Source: an uncultured Clostridia bacterium
GTDB taxonomy: Bacteria > Bacillota > Clostridia > Oscillospirales > Ruminococcaceae
Length of the DNA stretch: 61,994 bases
Direction: 5' to 3'
NCBI GenBank assembly: GCA_947627235.1
Contig: CANQVG010000010.1
Location: 1 to 61,994, forward strand
A model generated the notes under the pieces. It saw only the letters and a list, made by a program, of their open reading frames with translations. It ran no database searches and was not told where the DNA came from. Both the position numbers and the translations under genes were made by a program. Shown one piece after another: positions 1 to 8,257 of the stretch (positions within the stretch are counted from its first letter, which is position 1; each line of letters begins with the position of its first letter).

Positions 1-72
1 TCATTCTACCAGAAGTGCGGGGACATGTCTATTTTTTTGTCCCGATTTTCTTTTTGCGAAAAATAGTGTACC

Positions 73-885
73 TTATCCCTCGAACCTCCCCTTATGCTTA
101 TCCGCTTCGATTTTGACGCTGACTTTTCCCGGCGCGCTTACGCTGTACGACCCGGTTTCCATGTCCGATTCGTCAAAAATCACATTTCCATCAGCATCGC
201 GTATCTCAATAGAAAGTTGTCCGGATTCCGTTTCTACAGCTATGTTGAGAATATCATTTTTTGGGCGAATAGTTTTCTTCATCGTCCCGTCAAGCAAAGT
301 ATATTTTCCGGACCAGCTGCTCAAACCGTTATTTCCGATATACCCGATCCTTGTCGCGCTCTTAGGTTCAAATCCCAATCCGCCCGAAAAAATCAAGCTC
401 ACCACAGCAAAAACTAATACAAAAGATATAGTTATACCCGAAAAAATCCACGGCTTGCGAACCGTCTTTTTGTATTCTTTAATATCGTTTTCATCCGTAT
501 GAAGTTCAAAATCTTTTCCGTCATTTTCCTTTTCGACTATGAGAAGTTCTTTGTTATATGAGCCGGCTGTCGTCGCAATTCTGCCGCCCTTGTCAGCCCA
601 CGGACGAAAAATGACCTTTCCCAAGGAATAATCAAGATTAAGATTTTTAAATAGTACCCGATATCCGCAATCCTCCAAAAAAGAGGCGTATTCTTTAGCG
701 TTTTGCTTAGATTTTTCCCCGACAAATTCCACGGCGTAGCGATATTTTTTCGGCTCGCAATCTTCAAATTCATACCACGCCCTGCCCGTATCCACCAAAC
801 GAAAACCCTTATCCGACATTTCATTCAGCCAATTTTTCTGTTTATCCAAAAGCCCCCAAAAGAAACGGTAATATTTTTTACGCAT
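73..885 (-). CDS. DUF2812 domain membrane protein partnered with PadR
   Basis: The protein has about 270 residues. The N-terminal half matches the DUF2812 pattern: a KYYRFFWGLLDKQKNWLNEM opening, then an aromatic- and Glu-rich segment ending near FLEDCGYRVLF. One strong membrane segment follows (WIFSGITISFVLVFAVVSLI), then a beta-rich tail with an IRDADGNVIFDES stretch. I chose the ATG at 885 because GGAGG at 893-897 sits 7 nt upstream. The in-frame ATG at 891 overlaps the padR stop as ATGA but is too close to that site, and the longer open frame upstream lies inside padR. In Firmicutes DUF2812 proteins usually follow a PadR repressor and are thought to act as its membrane partner. That role is family knowledge, not shown here. 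Confidence 0.85.
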   Translation of the reverse strand: MRKKYYRFFWGLLDKQKNWLNEMSDKGFRLVDTGRAWYEFEDCEPKKYRYAVEFVGEKSKQNAKEYASFLEDCGYRVLFKNLNLDYSLGKVIFRPWADKGGRIATTAGSYNKELLIVEKENDGKDFELHTDENDIKEYKKTVRKPWIFSGITISFVLVFAVVSLIFSGGLGFEPKSATRIGYIGNNGLSSWSGKYTLLDGTMKKTIRPKNDILNIAVETESGQLSIEIRDADGNVIFDESDMETGSYSVSAPGKVSVKIEADKHKGRFEG

Positions 886-887
886 GA

Positions 888-1205
888 TCATTCCTCCATA
901 ATTTTTTCCGCGACCCCGACCAGTTCTTTTAATCTCAATATTTCTTTTTTGCAGACGTCTTTCCCGGCGCTTGTGATAATGTACTCTTTTTTTCGGCCGC
1001 CCGTGTTGCCGTGCGGTGTGATCCACCCCTTTTCTTCGAGAGACGTAAGAGCACCATAGAGCGTCCCTGCGCCCAACGTCAAGCGCCCGTTTGTTTTTTC
1101 TTCGATAAACTGCATGATCGCATATCCGTGTTTTGGCTGATAAAGCGACAGCAAAATAAAGAATGTCACTTCTGTCAGCGCCCCACCTTTTATATTATCG
1201 CGCAA
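888..1205 (-). CDS. PadR family transcriptional regulator
   Basis: This 105-residue winged-helix regulator has the PadR hallmarks: LTEVTFFILLSLYQPKHGYAI at the start, then GRLTLGAGTLYGALTSLEEKGWI (the recognition helix and start of the wing), and YIITSAGKDVCKKEILRL in the wing and dimer helix. It starts at TTG (1205) with GGAGGTGAG seven bases upstream. It is co-transcribed with the DUF2812 gene, whose start nearly overlaps this stop. PadR proteins normally repress their own operon, and paired GTAATAAAT repeats lie across the promoter. The inducer is unknown. Confidence 0.93.
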   Translation of the reverse strand: MRDNIKGGALTEVTFFILLSLYQPKHGYAIMQFIEEKTNGRLTLGAGTLYGALTSLEEKGWITPHGNTGGRKKEYIITSAGKDVCKKEILRLKELVGVAEKIMEE

Positions 1206-1237
1206 TTTCTCACCTCCATATTACGTTTACTGTAATA

Positions 1238-1266
1238 AATATATCACTAACCGTAATAAATGTCAA
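1238..1266 (-). promoter_or_regulatory. Sigma-A promoter of the padR operon with repeated operator-like motif
   Basis: On the minus strand TTGACA (1266-1261) and TATATT (1243-1238) are separated by exactly 17 bases. The 9-mer GTAATAAAT occurs twice on the plus strand (1232-1240 and 1253-1261), and ATTAC/GTAAT form an inverted repeat at about 1220-1236. Both overlap the promoter, as expected for PadR autorepression. The start codon of the relaxase frame lies inside the -35 region, which suggests that gene lost its own promoter. Confidence 0.8.
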
Positions 1267-2387
1267 GCAAAAACGAAGAGAAAACAGACAAAAGCAAAAA
1301 ATGTCATAATAGCCAAAATATGGGCTGTAATATTGTCGGGATTGCACAAAATGATCGACGGATTGAAAATTATTACGAAAAAATCCGGTCGGGCAAACAG
1401 GGAAAGCCGTTTCACGAGCTAATCCTGCAAATTGGCGATAATGAAAGCTGGTTTTGTTGCTGCTCACACTTCGCGGTCATAAACGACCGACCACTCGTGT
1501 TCGCAGACAAAACCCCGCGTTCATCGGACAATATGGGCGCTACGAACGAAAGCGGAGAGCTTGCCAAGACCGTTTTGGAGGAGTATTTTCAGCATTTCCA
1601 AGAGCGCAATCCGAGCCTGCGGGTGTTCTCGGCTCATCTCCATATGGACGAAGCCACGCCGCATTTGCACATTGACTTTGTGCCGTTTACGACAGGGAGC
1701 AAGAGAGGTTTGGATACCAGAGTATCTTTGAAACAGGTTTTGGCGGCTCTCGGTTTCAAGGGTGGGACGAGAGGTATGACGGAATGGAATCAGTGGGTGC
1801 AATCGGAGAAAGAGGCACTTGCGGAAATCATGGAGCGGCACGGAATTGAGTGGGATCATAAAGGTACTCACGAAAAGCACCTCTCGGTTTTGGACTTTGA
1901 GAAGAAACAGAGAGCCGAGGAGGTGGAGCAGCTTAACGCCGAAATTGAATCTGCGAAAAAGGACTTGCGGACGGTGGAAAAGCAGCTAAATCAGACTGTG
2001 CCGAAGTTAAAGAGCGCAGAGAAGCTGGCGGCAGATTTTCCCGAAGATGTTGATAAACTGCTACCCGAAGTGGGTGCGTTTGAATCTGCAAAAACATACC
2101 GCGAGAAAAAGGCGAAACCTGTGCTTGACAACGCGGTCAGGCTCATCAAGTCATTGTATCACAGCGTATTGGATTTGCAAGCCGAGAATCGCGATTTGAG
2201 GGGGAAATTCGACAGAAAAGAGAACAGCTACGCGAGGGTCAGCGAGCATAATAAAAAGCTGCTGAAAGAAAACGTCGAGCTGCGGGAGGACAGCAAAAAG
2301 CTTGAAAATATAACCAAATCGCTGCCGCAGAGCGTGAAAAGTCAGATTTTGCAGTCCCCAGAAAGGAACGAGAGGGAGGTGATTTGA
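1260..2387 (+). CDS. MobV (Pre/Mob) plasmid-type relaxase, probably 5'-truncated
   Basis: This 375-residue frame is a Pre/Mob relaxase, which nicks oriT and covalently leads the strand during mobilization. The metal-binding motif HLHMDEATPHLHIDF is at residues 126-140. It is preceded by DRRIENYYEKIRSGKQGKPF and followed by TTGSKRGLDTRVSLKQVLAALGF, both typical of clostridial elements. The C-terminal 170 residues are a charged coiled coil. Two oddities stand out. Homologues as I remember them have a longer N-terminus, and here there is no ribosome binding site and the start lies inside the padR promoter. Residues about 62-90 look like an insertion in a normally continuous region. I infer a stranded, likely non-functional mobilization gene. 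Confidence 0.8.
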   Translation: MSSKNEEKTDKSKKCHNSQNMGCNIVGIAQNDRRIENYYEKIRSGKQGKPFHELILQIGDNESWFCCCSHFAVINDRPLVFADKTPRSSDNMGATNESGELAKTVLEEYFQHFQERNPSLRVFSAHLHMDEATPHLHIDFVPFTTGSKRGLDTRVSLKQVLAALGFKGGTRGMTEWNQWVQSEKEALAEIMERHGIEWDHKGTHEKHLSVLDFEKKQRAEEVEQLNAEIESAKKDLRTVEKQLNQTVPKLKSAEKLAADFPEDVDKLLPEVGAFESAKTYREKKAKPVLDNAVRLIKSLYHSVLDLQAENRDLRGKFDRKENSYARVSEHNKKLLKENVELREDSKKLENITKSLPQSVKSQILQSPERNEREVI

Positions 2388-2533
2388 CAGAAATCAACGG
2401 AATCAGAATTTAATTCATCAGTTGTAATGTTGTCAAAGATTTTGTACATCAAAAGAAAAGAATTCAGCAGGAGAGAGAAAGTTTAAAGCCAGGACGATTG
2501 CAAAACTTTCTTTGGTGCGCAGTTCGCTACGCA

Positions 2534-2711
2534 TCAAAATCGGCGAGGAGAGTAAAACTTTTGCATGCCATAAACCCTCTTTTGATTTTTCTCTATGACT
2601 TCTCTCAACTTTTCCATTGCACCGCGAAGTGTATGAACGGATAAGCTTGTAGCGAATATCGATTTTCTTCTCAGTAAGCTCAAACCCTGCCGAAATTACA
2701 TTTTCGTGTAA
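2534..2711 (-). pseudogene. Relic of an IS481/IS3-type DDE transposase
   Basis: In the 398-bp gap between the relaxase and the XRE gene, the minus strand encodes part of an rve integrase catalytic domain: IDIRYKLIRSYTSRCNGKVERSHRE. After a shift at a short A tract it continues as NQKRVYGMQKFYSPRRF and then a stop. This matches the usual order HKLIRPYTPRHNGKVERSHR then a QKRFY...KFYS segment, so the frame is broken once and both ends are missing. Nothing else in 2388-2785 looks coding. It is direct evidence of past insertion-element activity beside the restriction operon. Confidence 0.75.
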
Positions 2712-2718
2712 TTACTTA

Positions 2719-2747
2719 TTGATTTTCGGAAGAACTTGTGCTATAGT
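2719..2747 (+). promoter_or_regulatory. Promoter of the restriction-modification operon
   Basis: TTGATT (2719-2724), a 17-base spacer and TATAGT (2742-2747) lie 38 bases before the XRE start codon. No other promoter of this quality lies between here and the nuclease gene, so all three genes are probably on one transcript. Confidence 0.65.
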
Positions 2748-2785
2748 ATATTAAAACACATTTATGTGGTTAAGAGATGCTTATT

Positions 2786-2989
2786 ATGGCTGTTAGTTAC
2801 AATAAACTTCGGAAACTGCTTATTGATAAAAATATGAAGAAGAAAGAACTCGGAGAAATTGCGATGATAAGTAACTCTCTTATTGTAAAGCTTGGAAAGA
2901 ACGAAAACGGTATTGTTGATGTATTGGTAAAAATTTGCTCTGTGCTTGACTGCATAATAGACGAATATCATGGAATTAGTTCCCAATGA
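2786..2989 (+). CDS. Small XRE/Cro-type regulator (controller-like) of the RM operon
   Basis: This 67-residue single-domain HTH protein starts MAVSYNKLRKLLIDKNMKKK, continues ELGEIAMISNSLIVKLGKNE (helix-turn-helix) and ends VLVKICSVLDCIIDEYHGI. Small XRE proteins of this shape commonly precede C5 methyltransferase genes in Firmicutes and act as controller proteins. I start it at ATG 2786 because the family begins MAVSY; an in-frame ATG at 2777 is possible. Its stop overlaps the methyltransferase start as ATGA, so translation is coupled. Confidence 0.85.
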   Translation: MAVSYNKLRKLLIDKNMKKKELGEIAMISNSLIVKLGKNENGIVDVLVKICSVLDCIIDEYHGISSQ

Positions 2990-5598
2990 CAGACAAGCAA
3001 TGTAAGGATGGTAGAAAAATGAAGACAGACAAAAAGCCCACATACATTAGCTTGTTTAGCAGTGCAGGAATCGGATGCTACGGCTTTAAGTTGGAGGGAT
3101 TCGACTGCGTAGCAACTAATGAGCTAATTACAAGGCGATTGGACATTCAAAGATATAATAAAAAATGCAAGTATGAGAGTGGATATATTTGCGGCGATAT
3201 TACAGAGGACGCTACTAAATCCGCATTATACGCTCAAATTGATTTGTGGAGAAAAAAAGAAAACGTATCTCGTATTGATGTCGTAGTTGCCACTCCACCT
3301 TGTCAAGGAATGTCCGTGGCCAATCACAAAAAAACTTCCACGGAGATTGTAAGAAATTCTTTAGTGATTGAGTCTATTAAGATTATCAAGCGGGTCAATC
3401 CGCGCTTTTTCATATTTGAAAATGTTCCCGCGTTTATGAAAACCATATGCACCGATATCGATGGTCAAAACAAAACCATTGCAGACGCTATCGAAAATAA
3501 TTTGGGAGGAGAGTATTCGTATATCTCCCGAATTATTAACTTTAAAAATTATGGAGCTTGTTCCAGCAGACAGCGTACTGTAGTGATTGGCGTTTCCAAA
3601 GACTATGCTGATGAAGTTTCACCATTGGAACTCTATCCCGATCTTGTGGAGGAAAAAACTCTCAGACAAGTAATCGGTGGACTAAAACCATTAAAAAAGT
3701 TTGGTGAGATAGATGAGAGCGATATATACCATTCTTTCAGAGTATATCCCGAACCTATGAGAGCGTGGATCTCCGACATCAAAGAGGGCGAATCTGCTTT
3801 TGATAACGAGGACGACAGCAAAAAACCTCATCAGGTCAAGGACGGCATAATTGTAATAAATCAGCAAAAAAACGGAGATAAGTACAGACGCCAGTACTGG
3901 GACAAAGTTGGTCCGTGTATTCACACGAGAAACGATCAGCTCGCAAGTCAGAATACTATCCACCCAAGCGACGACCGAGTTTTCAGCATCAGAGAACTTA
4001 TGATGATGATGACTGTTCCGTGCTCTTTCAAATGGGCGGAGGAAGACTTAGAAACGCTTAATCAGATGCCTGTTGCTAAAAAAAGAGCATTTCTAAAAAA
4101 GGAAGAAATAAAAATCAGACAATCTTTAGGCGAGGCTGTTCCTACATCTATCTTCCAGGCTATTGCCAAGAAAATTGCTGATGTTCTAAAGCATACTCCG
4201 ATAAATACGGCAACAATCAATAAAATCGTAAACGAGCATGGACTGGCTGATGTTGAAATACTCAAAAGTTTTATTGTAAAAAACGAAATGTCCTTATCTG
4301 CTACCACATTGGGCAAAATCGCGGAATTAGCCAATACAAGTCGTACTGATAAAGCTGCTTTTTTTACCGGCAAAACGCTCATTACAGAAATGATGAAATC
4401 ATTGCCGGATACCGATCATCAAACGGTAAGGATTCTTGAACCGTCTGTTGGTGTAGGCAACTTCATTCCTCTCATCTTGAAGAAATTTGAGGGCAAGAAA
4501 ATTGTTCTTGATGTGGTAGACATTGATGAACATAGCTTGGAGATAACCAAGCTGATACTGAAAAACTATAATATTCCTCAAAATTGTACCATAAATTACA
4601 TTGTGGATGATTTTTTGCTCCACGATTTTGACGAGAGATACGATTACATTATTGGTAATCCTCCGTTCTTTAAAATGAAATCTGACAACACTTTGCTGAA
4701 CGTATATCGTCAAAAGGCAATCAATCGAGATACCACCAACATTTGCTCCTTTTTTCTTGATAAAGCAATAAGTATCGGTAATTATTTGGCATTGGTTTTT
4801 CCAAAGTTCTTGCTGAACACACCTGAGTTTGCCAAAACACGAGAATATCTTTCTGAAAAAGCAGTTGAGAGCATTATTGATTTTGGCGAAAAAGGATTTC
4901 CGGGCGTGTTAGTTGAAACATTGGCAATTTTTATCAATAACCAAGGACGCCCATCTAAAACAAACGTATTTTCTTTTACACGTGGCATTCACCTTGAACA
5001 AACGCAGGACTATATCTTTGACAAAAAGCTTCCTTATTGGATCATCTATCGTAATAGCAAGTTTGATAGCGTCTGCAAACAGTTGGATTTTAATGTTTTC
5101 AAGGTGTTTCGGGATAGACAGATAACAAATAAACTGCTGAGCGAAGTTGGTGATATTAGAGTCTTAAAATCTCGCAATATAAGCGACGATGGAAAAAATG
5201 TAATTGATATTGATGGATATGATTCGTACATATCGTTCGTCGAGGCAAAATCACTTGCCGTTTTTGAATACTTGCAACGAGAAGATGTTTATTTAACACC
5301 TAATATGACCTATAAACCTCGAGTGATAAGAAAACCTAAGGGCACTCTCGTTAACGGCTCCTTGGCAATTCTTGTTCCTAAAGGACAAATCGTTCCCACT
5401 GAGGTACAGCTTGAATATTTCTCAACACAGGAATACAGGGATTTTTATCAGGTTGCGAGAAATTATCAGACCAGATCGTTGAATGTGGATGCTTGTTCAG
5501 TATTCTTCTACGGACTTTTACGTGAGAGCGAAAAAACTGCGCCTATTACCGAAAAGCTGAATGAACAAGAAAATGTTCAAATTTCAATGTTTAGCTAA
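2986..5598 (+). CDS. Bifunctional DNA methyltransferase: C5-cytosine domain fused to N6-adenine domain
   Basis: The 870-residue protein carries two complete methyltransferases. Residues about 15-400 are a C5 enzyme: SLFSSAGIGCYGFKLEGF (SAM loop), ATPPCQGMS with the catalytic Cys, FENVPAF, SSRQRTVVIGV, a target-recognition stretch, then REL...VPCSF and LGEAVPTSIFQAIAKKI (motifs IX and X). Residues about 460-870 are an N6-adenine enzyme in the gamma order: FTGKTLITEMM, EPSVGVGNFIP (SAM loop), YDYIIGNPPFFK (catalytic NPPF), then a recognition region. Methylating cytosine on one strand and adenine on the other suits an asymmetric site, as in the Alw26I/Eco31I/Esp3I type IIS group. The HNH nuclease follows 18 bp downstream. 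The AT-rich composition differs from the rest of the window, suggesting transfer. Confidence 0.92.
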   Translation: MTDKQCKDGRKMKTDKKPTYISLFSSAGIGCYGFKLEGFDCVATNELITRRLDIQRYNKKCKYESGYICGDITEDATKSALYAQIDLWRKKENVSRIDVVVATPPCQGMSVANHKKTSTEIVRNSLVIESIKIIKRVNPRFFIFENVPAFMKTICTDIDGQNKTIADAIENNLGGEYSYISRIINFKNYGACSSRQRTVVIGVSKDYADEVSPLELYPDLVEEKTLRQVIGGLKPLKKFGEIDESDIYHSFRVYPEPMRAWISDIKEGESAFDNEDDSKKPHQVKDGIIVINQQKNGDKYRRQYWDKVGPCIHTRNDQLASQNTIHPSDDRVFSIRELMMMMTVPCSFKWAEEDLETLNQMPVAKKRAFLKKEEIKIRQSLGEAVPTSIFQAIAKKIADVLKHTPINTATINKIVNEHGLADVEILKSFIVKNEMSLSATTLGKIAELANTSRTDKAAFFTGKTLITEMMKSLPDTDHQTVRILEPSVGVGNFIPLILKKFEGKKIVLDVVDIDEHSLEITKLILKNYNIPQNCTINYIVDDFLLHDFDERYDYIIGNPPFFKMKSDNTLLNVYRQKAINRDTTNICSFFLDKAISIGNYLALVFPKFLLNTPEFAKTREYLSEKAVESIIDFGEKGFPGVLVETLAIFINNQGRPSKTNVFSFTRGIHLEQTQDYIFDKKLPYWIIYRNSKFDSVCKQLDFNVFKVFRDRQITNKLLSEVGDIRVLKSRNISDDGKNVIDIDGYDSYISFVEAKSLAVFEYLQREDVYLTPNMTYKPRVIRKPKGTLVNGSLAILVPKGQIVPTEVQLEYFSTQEYRDFYQVARNYQTRSLNVDACSVFFYGLLRESEKTAPITEKLNEQENVQISMFS

Positions 5599-5616
5599 TT
5601 AAAAGAGGTGAACCAA

Positions 5617-6840
5617 ATGTTAGCACAACAAGCTATCATAGATTTTTGTAATCAATATGATTACGATATAAGAAAAAGTGGCAATGGCAGATGGATTGAT
5701 CAAAAGTGTGCAGCAGATGTAGTTACTGTTGTAGCTGACTGCATCTATAATTACGCCTTGCAGGATGAAGATGGCATTTTTACTTCGACTGAAATATGGC
5801 ACTATGACTATACCGTTGAAAATGTTGAAGCCATTTTCAAGAAACCCGGCGTAGAAAACGAAGCTGCAAGAAGCGAATACGATAAATTCTTTCAACAGCC
5901 GATGGAAATGCTGGCAAACGCAAACGTCTTGAAGAAAACAAAGCGAGAAAATCGAAACTTTTATCAAGTGAACAATTTGGAAGTTCTTGAATACATTGCC
6001 CTACGCGAGCGTAATGCGCTGTTTTTCTTGAAGACCTATATCGAAAAAGTTTTGCGAGATAGCGGTATATATGCGGATTTTGAAGCATTCTTCAGAACCC
6101 AAACCAAAGGTTCTTACCTACACGTCAAAGAGGCGTTTTCGAGTTTTATCATCAGGAACACCAAAATTAACGGTACTGTAGAGTGCAACCGTATTTTTAT
6201 TAAGGTGTTAAATCCGCTGGCATATTTCAATAATTCACGCGGTACTGAAAAAGGCAGACTATCTGAGCAAATCATTACCTATGATATGTTGATGTATAAT
6301 CGCAACAACTTTAGAGATGCGTATGCGGATAAACCCAAAGGCGTAACAAGAAAAGAATATGCTGCGGAACATCCCGTGGAAGTCAACGAAGCATATTACC
6401 ACTATCAATCCGCAAAAGCGAAGAGGTTCCTACGTTTGTTCAACGACCAAAATCGTGATGGACAGACAGAGCATCTTGAAACTGCTCATATGCGTGATAA
6501 AGCAATACATATGCACCACATCTTTCCCGAAGCACAGTATCCCGAAATCTGCTATTACTTGGAGAATATTATTGCCCTTACCCCAACACAGCATTTGAAT
6601 TATGCTCATCCGAACGGTCATACGCAGGAGATTGATGAACAGTATCAGCACTTACTCCTGCTCTCCAAGGCAGATCGAATCCACGAAAATCTGACAGATG
6701 TTGCGACAGAGAAAATTTATGAGTTTTCTAATTTTTTGTTTGTTCTTAACGTCGGCTTTGATAATGACGATGTATTGGAAATTGCGAATATGGATTTCTG
6801 TTCTGTCATTAACGCTATCAACGTGCATTATGCAGTATAA
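5617..6840 (+). CDS. HNH-family restriction endonuclease of the RM operon
   Basis: The 407-residue protein starts at ATG 5617, with AAAGAGGTG six bases upstream; a GTG nine bases earlier lies inside that site. The N-terminal 270 residues show no motif I recognise and probably bind the target. The C-terminal part has an HNH fold: HMHHIFPEAQYPEICYYLEN with the paired histidines, then NIIALTPTQHLNYAHPNG supplying the central Asn and last His. Position directly behind a dual C5/N6 methyltransferase argues for the cognate nuclease, as in Eco31I-like systems whose nucleases use one HNH site. It is shorter than those enzymes. Recognition sequence unknown. Confidence 0.82.
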   Translation: MLAQQAIIDFCNQYDYDIRKSGNGRWIDQKCAADVVTVVADCIYNYALQDEDGIFTSTEIWHYDYTVENVEAIFKKPGVENEAARSEYDKFFQQPMEMLANANVLKKTKRENRNFYQVNNLEVLEYIALRERNALFFLKTYIEKVLRDSGIYADFEAFFRTQTKGSYLHVKEAFSSFIIRNTKINGTVECNRIFIKVLNPLAYFNNSRGTEKGRLSEQIITYDMLMYNRNNFRDAYADKPKGVTRKEYAAEHPVEVNEAYYHYQSAKAKRFLRLFNDQNRDGQTEHLETAHMRDKAIHMHHIFPEAQYPEICYYLENIIALTPTQHLNYAHPNGHTQEIDEQYQHLLLLSKADRIHENLTDVATEKIYEFSNFLFVLNVGFDNDDVLEIANMDFCSVINAINVHYAV

Positions 6841-6851
6841 GGAGGATTATT

Positions 6852-7238
6852 ATGAGTAAGTTTTATGGCAAAAATAAACAAGTATTGATAAGTTGATTGA
6901 ACAAATAGATAAAGTTTGTAATTCAAATGCGATTGTGTTTTCACAAACGCAAATATTTTCAAGAAGATGAGTAATAATGCTTTGATATACAAACGCCATA
7001 TTGTAACTGTGTGGGCGGCAAAAATTCATGAGTATCAGGCGTCTTTAGTTCAAAGATTAGATGAGATAGCCAAGGCGTATTACGGAAATAAGAGTACTAT
7101 GTGGGGCGAAATAAAATGCTGTTAAAATGATAAAAGAAAGAAGTCGATTATAAAACGCTATGGTCATATGAAAAAATTGATATAACAGAAATAATAGAAA
7201 TTATCGCTTTAAAGCAAAAAATGAAAAATAGCTTGTGA
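6852..7238 (+). pseudogene. Decayed gene(s) downstream of the restriction operon
   Basis: The stretch 6841-7572 has no intact gene of normal size but shows broken coding sequence. A frame with a good ribosome binding site (AAGGAGG) starts at 6852 as MSKFYGKNK and stops at once. Two bases out of phase it continues TSIDKLIEQIDKVCNSNAIV to a stop at 6970. That stop overlaps an ATG (6967-7125) for a 52-residue peptide (MSNNALIYKRHIVTVWAAKI...). A third open piece (7134-7238) has no start. I read this as one or two genes of the restriction operon that have acquired frameshifts. From 7239 to 7572 I see only AT-rich sequence with repeated TGATAACAAA words. Confidence 0.55.
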
Positions 7239-7572
7239 CAAATGAGATAAAGTGTGATATAATAAAAACATCGGAAATCATTCCGCTTTTGCAATCATTC
7301 CTGTTATCACCGCTGATAACAAATTGATAACAAACGCCGATATAGGCAGAATAATACAACGAATAATAATTATCAAAAGAAAAATGAATACGACAACGCA
7401 TTTTCTCTAAGCAGAATTGTTTTGTTTATGACGAGTGGGAATAAATTTCTCGTCCCCGCAAACCCTTATTTAAAGCCTTTTGCAGACTTTGTATACCCCT
7501 TTGATAACAAAATTATAACACCCCGCCACTGATTTTGCTTTCAATTAAATTGACGCCGGAAAGGAATTTATT

Positions 7573-8142
7573 ATGACCGCACAAATACCTGACGAATCAT
7601 CTGCACATTCCCATAAAACCAAGGTCTATTCAATTATATTGCCGATAATTATAATATGCGCCGTTTTGATTGGGTTCTGTTTATACTTTGCTGACGATGA
7701 TTATTCTTATAGGCTGTATAACGATGCAGAAGATTTTGAAAACACCTTCAATAAGAATCGTGAAGATTTTGATGAGATCCTTTCAGTATTGGATAATTCT
7801 GACCTGTGGGGTTATCTGTTTGACATCGGAAGACCATCTATTATGAACCCGTCTATTCAAAATTGGAATGATTTTTTAACTGACGAGGAGTATAATATTG
7901 TTTGTGATTTTTTGCAAACATACGGTCCTCATTCGATGAGAGATTATTATGAAGCGTTTTATATGTGCTTTTTGTGTAAAACCGAAGATGTCACTTTGTA
8001 TTATACTGAACTTGAAGGACGGGAGCTTGACCGTTATCTTTCTTATATCGAGGGTCAGGACAAAGAAATCACCCAAATTGATGAAAAGTGGTATTTGGCA
8101 GTCAAACCCTGCGAGTTTGTCAGAGAAAAGAGAGAATATTGA
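7573..8142 (+). CDS. Membrane-anchored protein of unknown function, C-terminus probably frameshifted
   Basis: This 189-residue frame has AAAGGAATT before its ATG. Residues 1-17 are polar, 18-40 form one membrane segment (VYSIILPIIIICAVLIGFCL), and the remainder is an acidic, Tyr- and Asp-rich extracellular domain with no motif I know. The present end (...KREY) looks accidental. In the next frame the sequence goes on as NIEKDNGNYPI, then TGA at 8168-8170, then VIPYGLMFELDCDKRAITVT to a stop near 8248. The ancestral protein was therefore probably about 35 residues longer and has lost its tail. Confidence 0.6.
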   Translation: MTAQIPDESSAHSHKTKVYSIILPIIIICAVLIGFCLYFADDDYSYRLYNDAEDFENTFNKNREDFDEILSVLDNSDLWGYLFDIGRPSIMNPSIQNWNDFLTDEEYNIVCDFLQTYGPHSMRDYYEAFYMCFLCKTEDVTLYYTELEGRELDRYLSYIEGQDKEITQIDEKWYLAVKPCEFVREKREY

Positions 8143-8257
8143 AAAAGATAACGGCAATTATCCGATCTGAGTTATTCCTTACGGTTTGATGTTCGAGCTT
8201 GACTGCGATAAAAGGGCAATCACCGTAACGGAGAGTCCAGCAACGTGAGGAGATATT

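Noticed and set aside
8168-8170. In-frame TGA read as selenocysteine
   Set aside because: No hairpin of the bacterial selenocysteine type follows at the right distance and the upstream frame is already shifted; decay explains it better.
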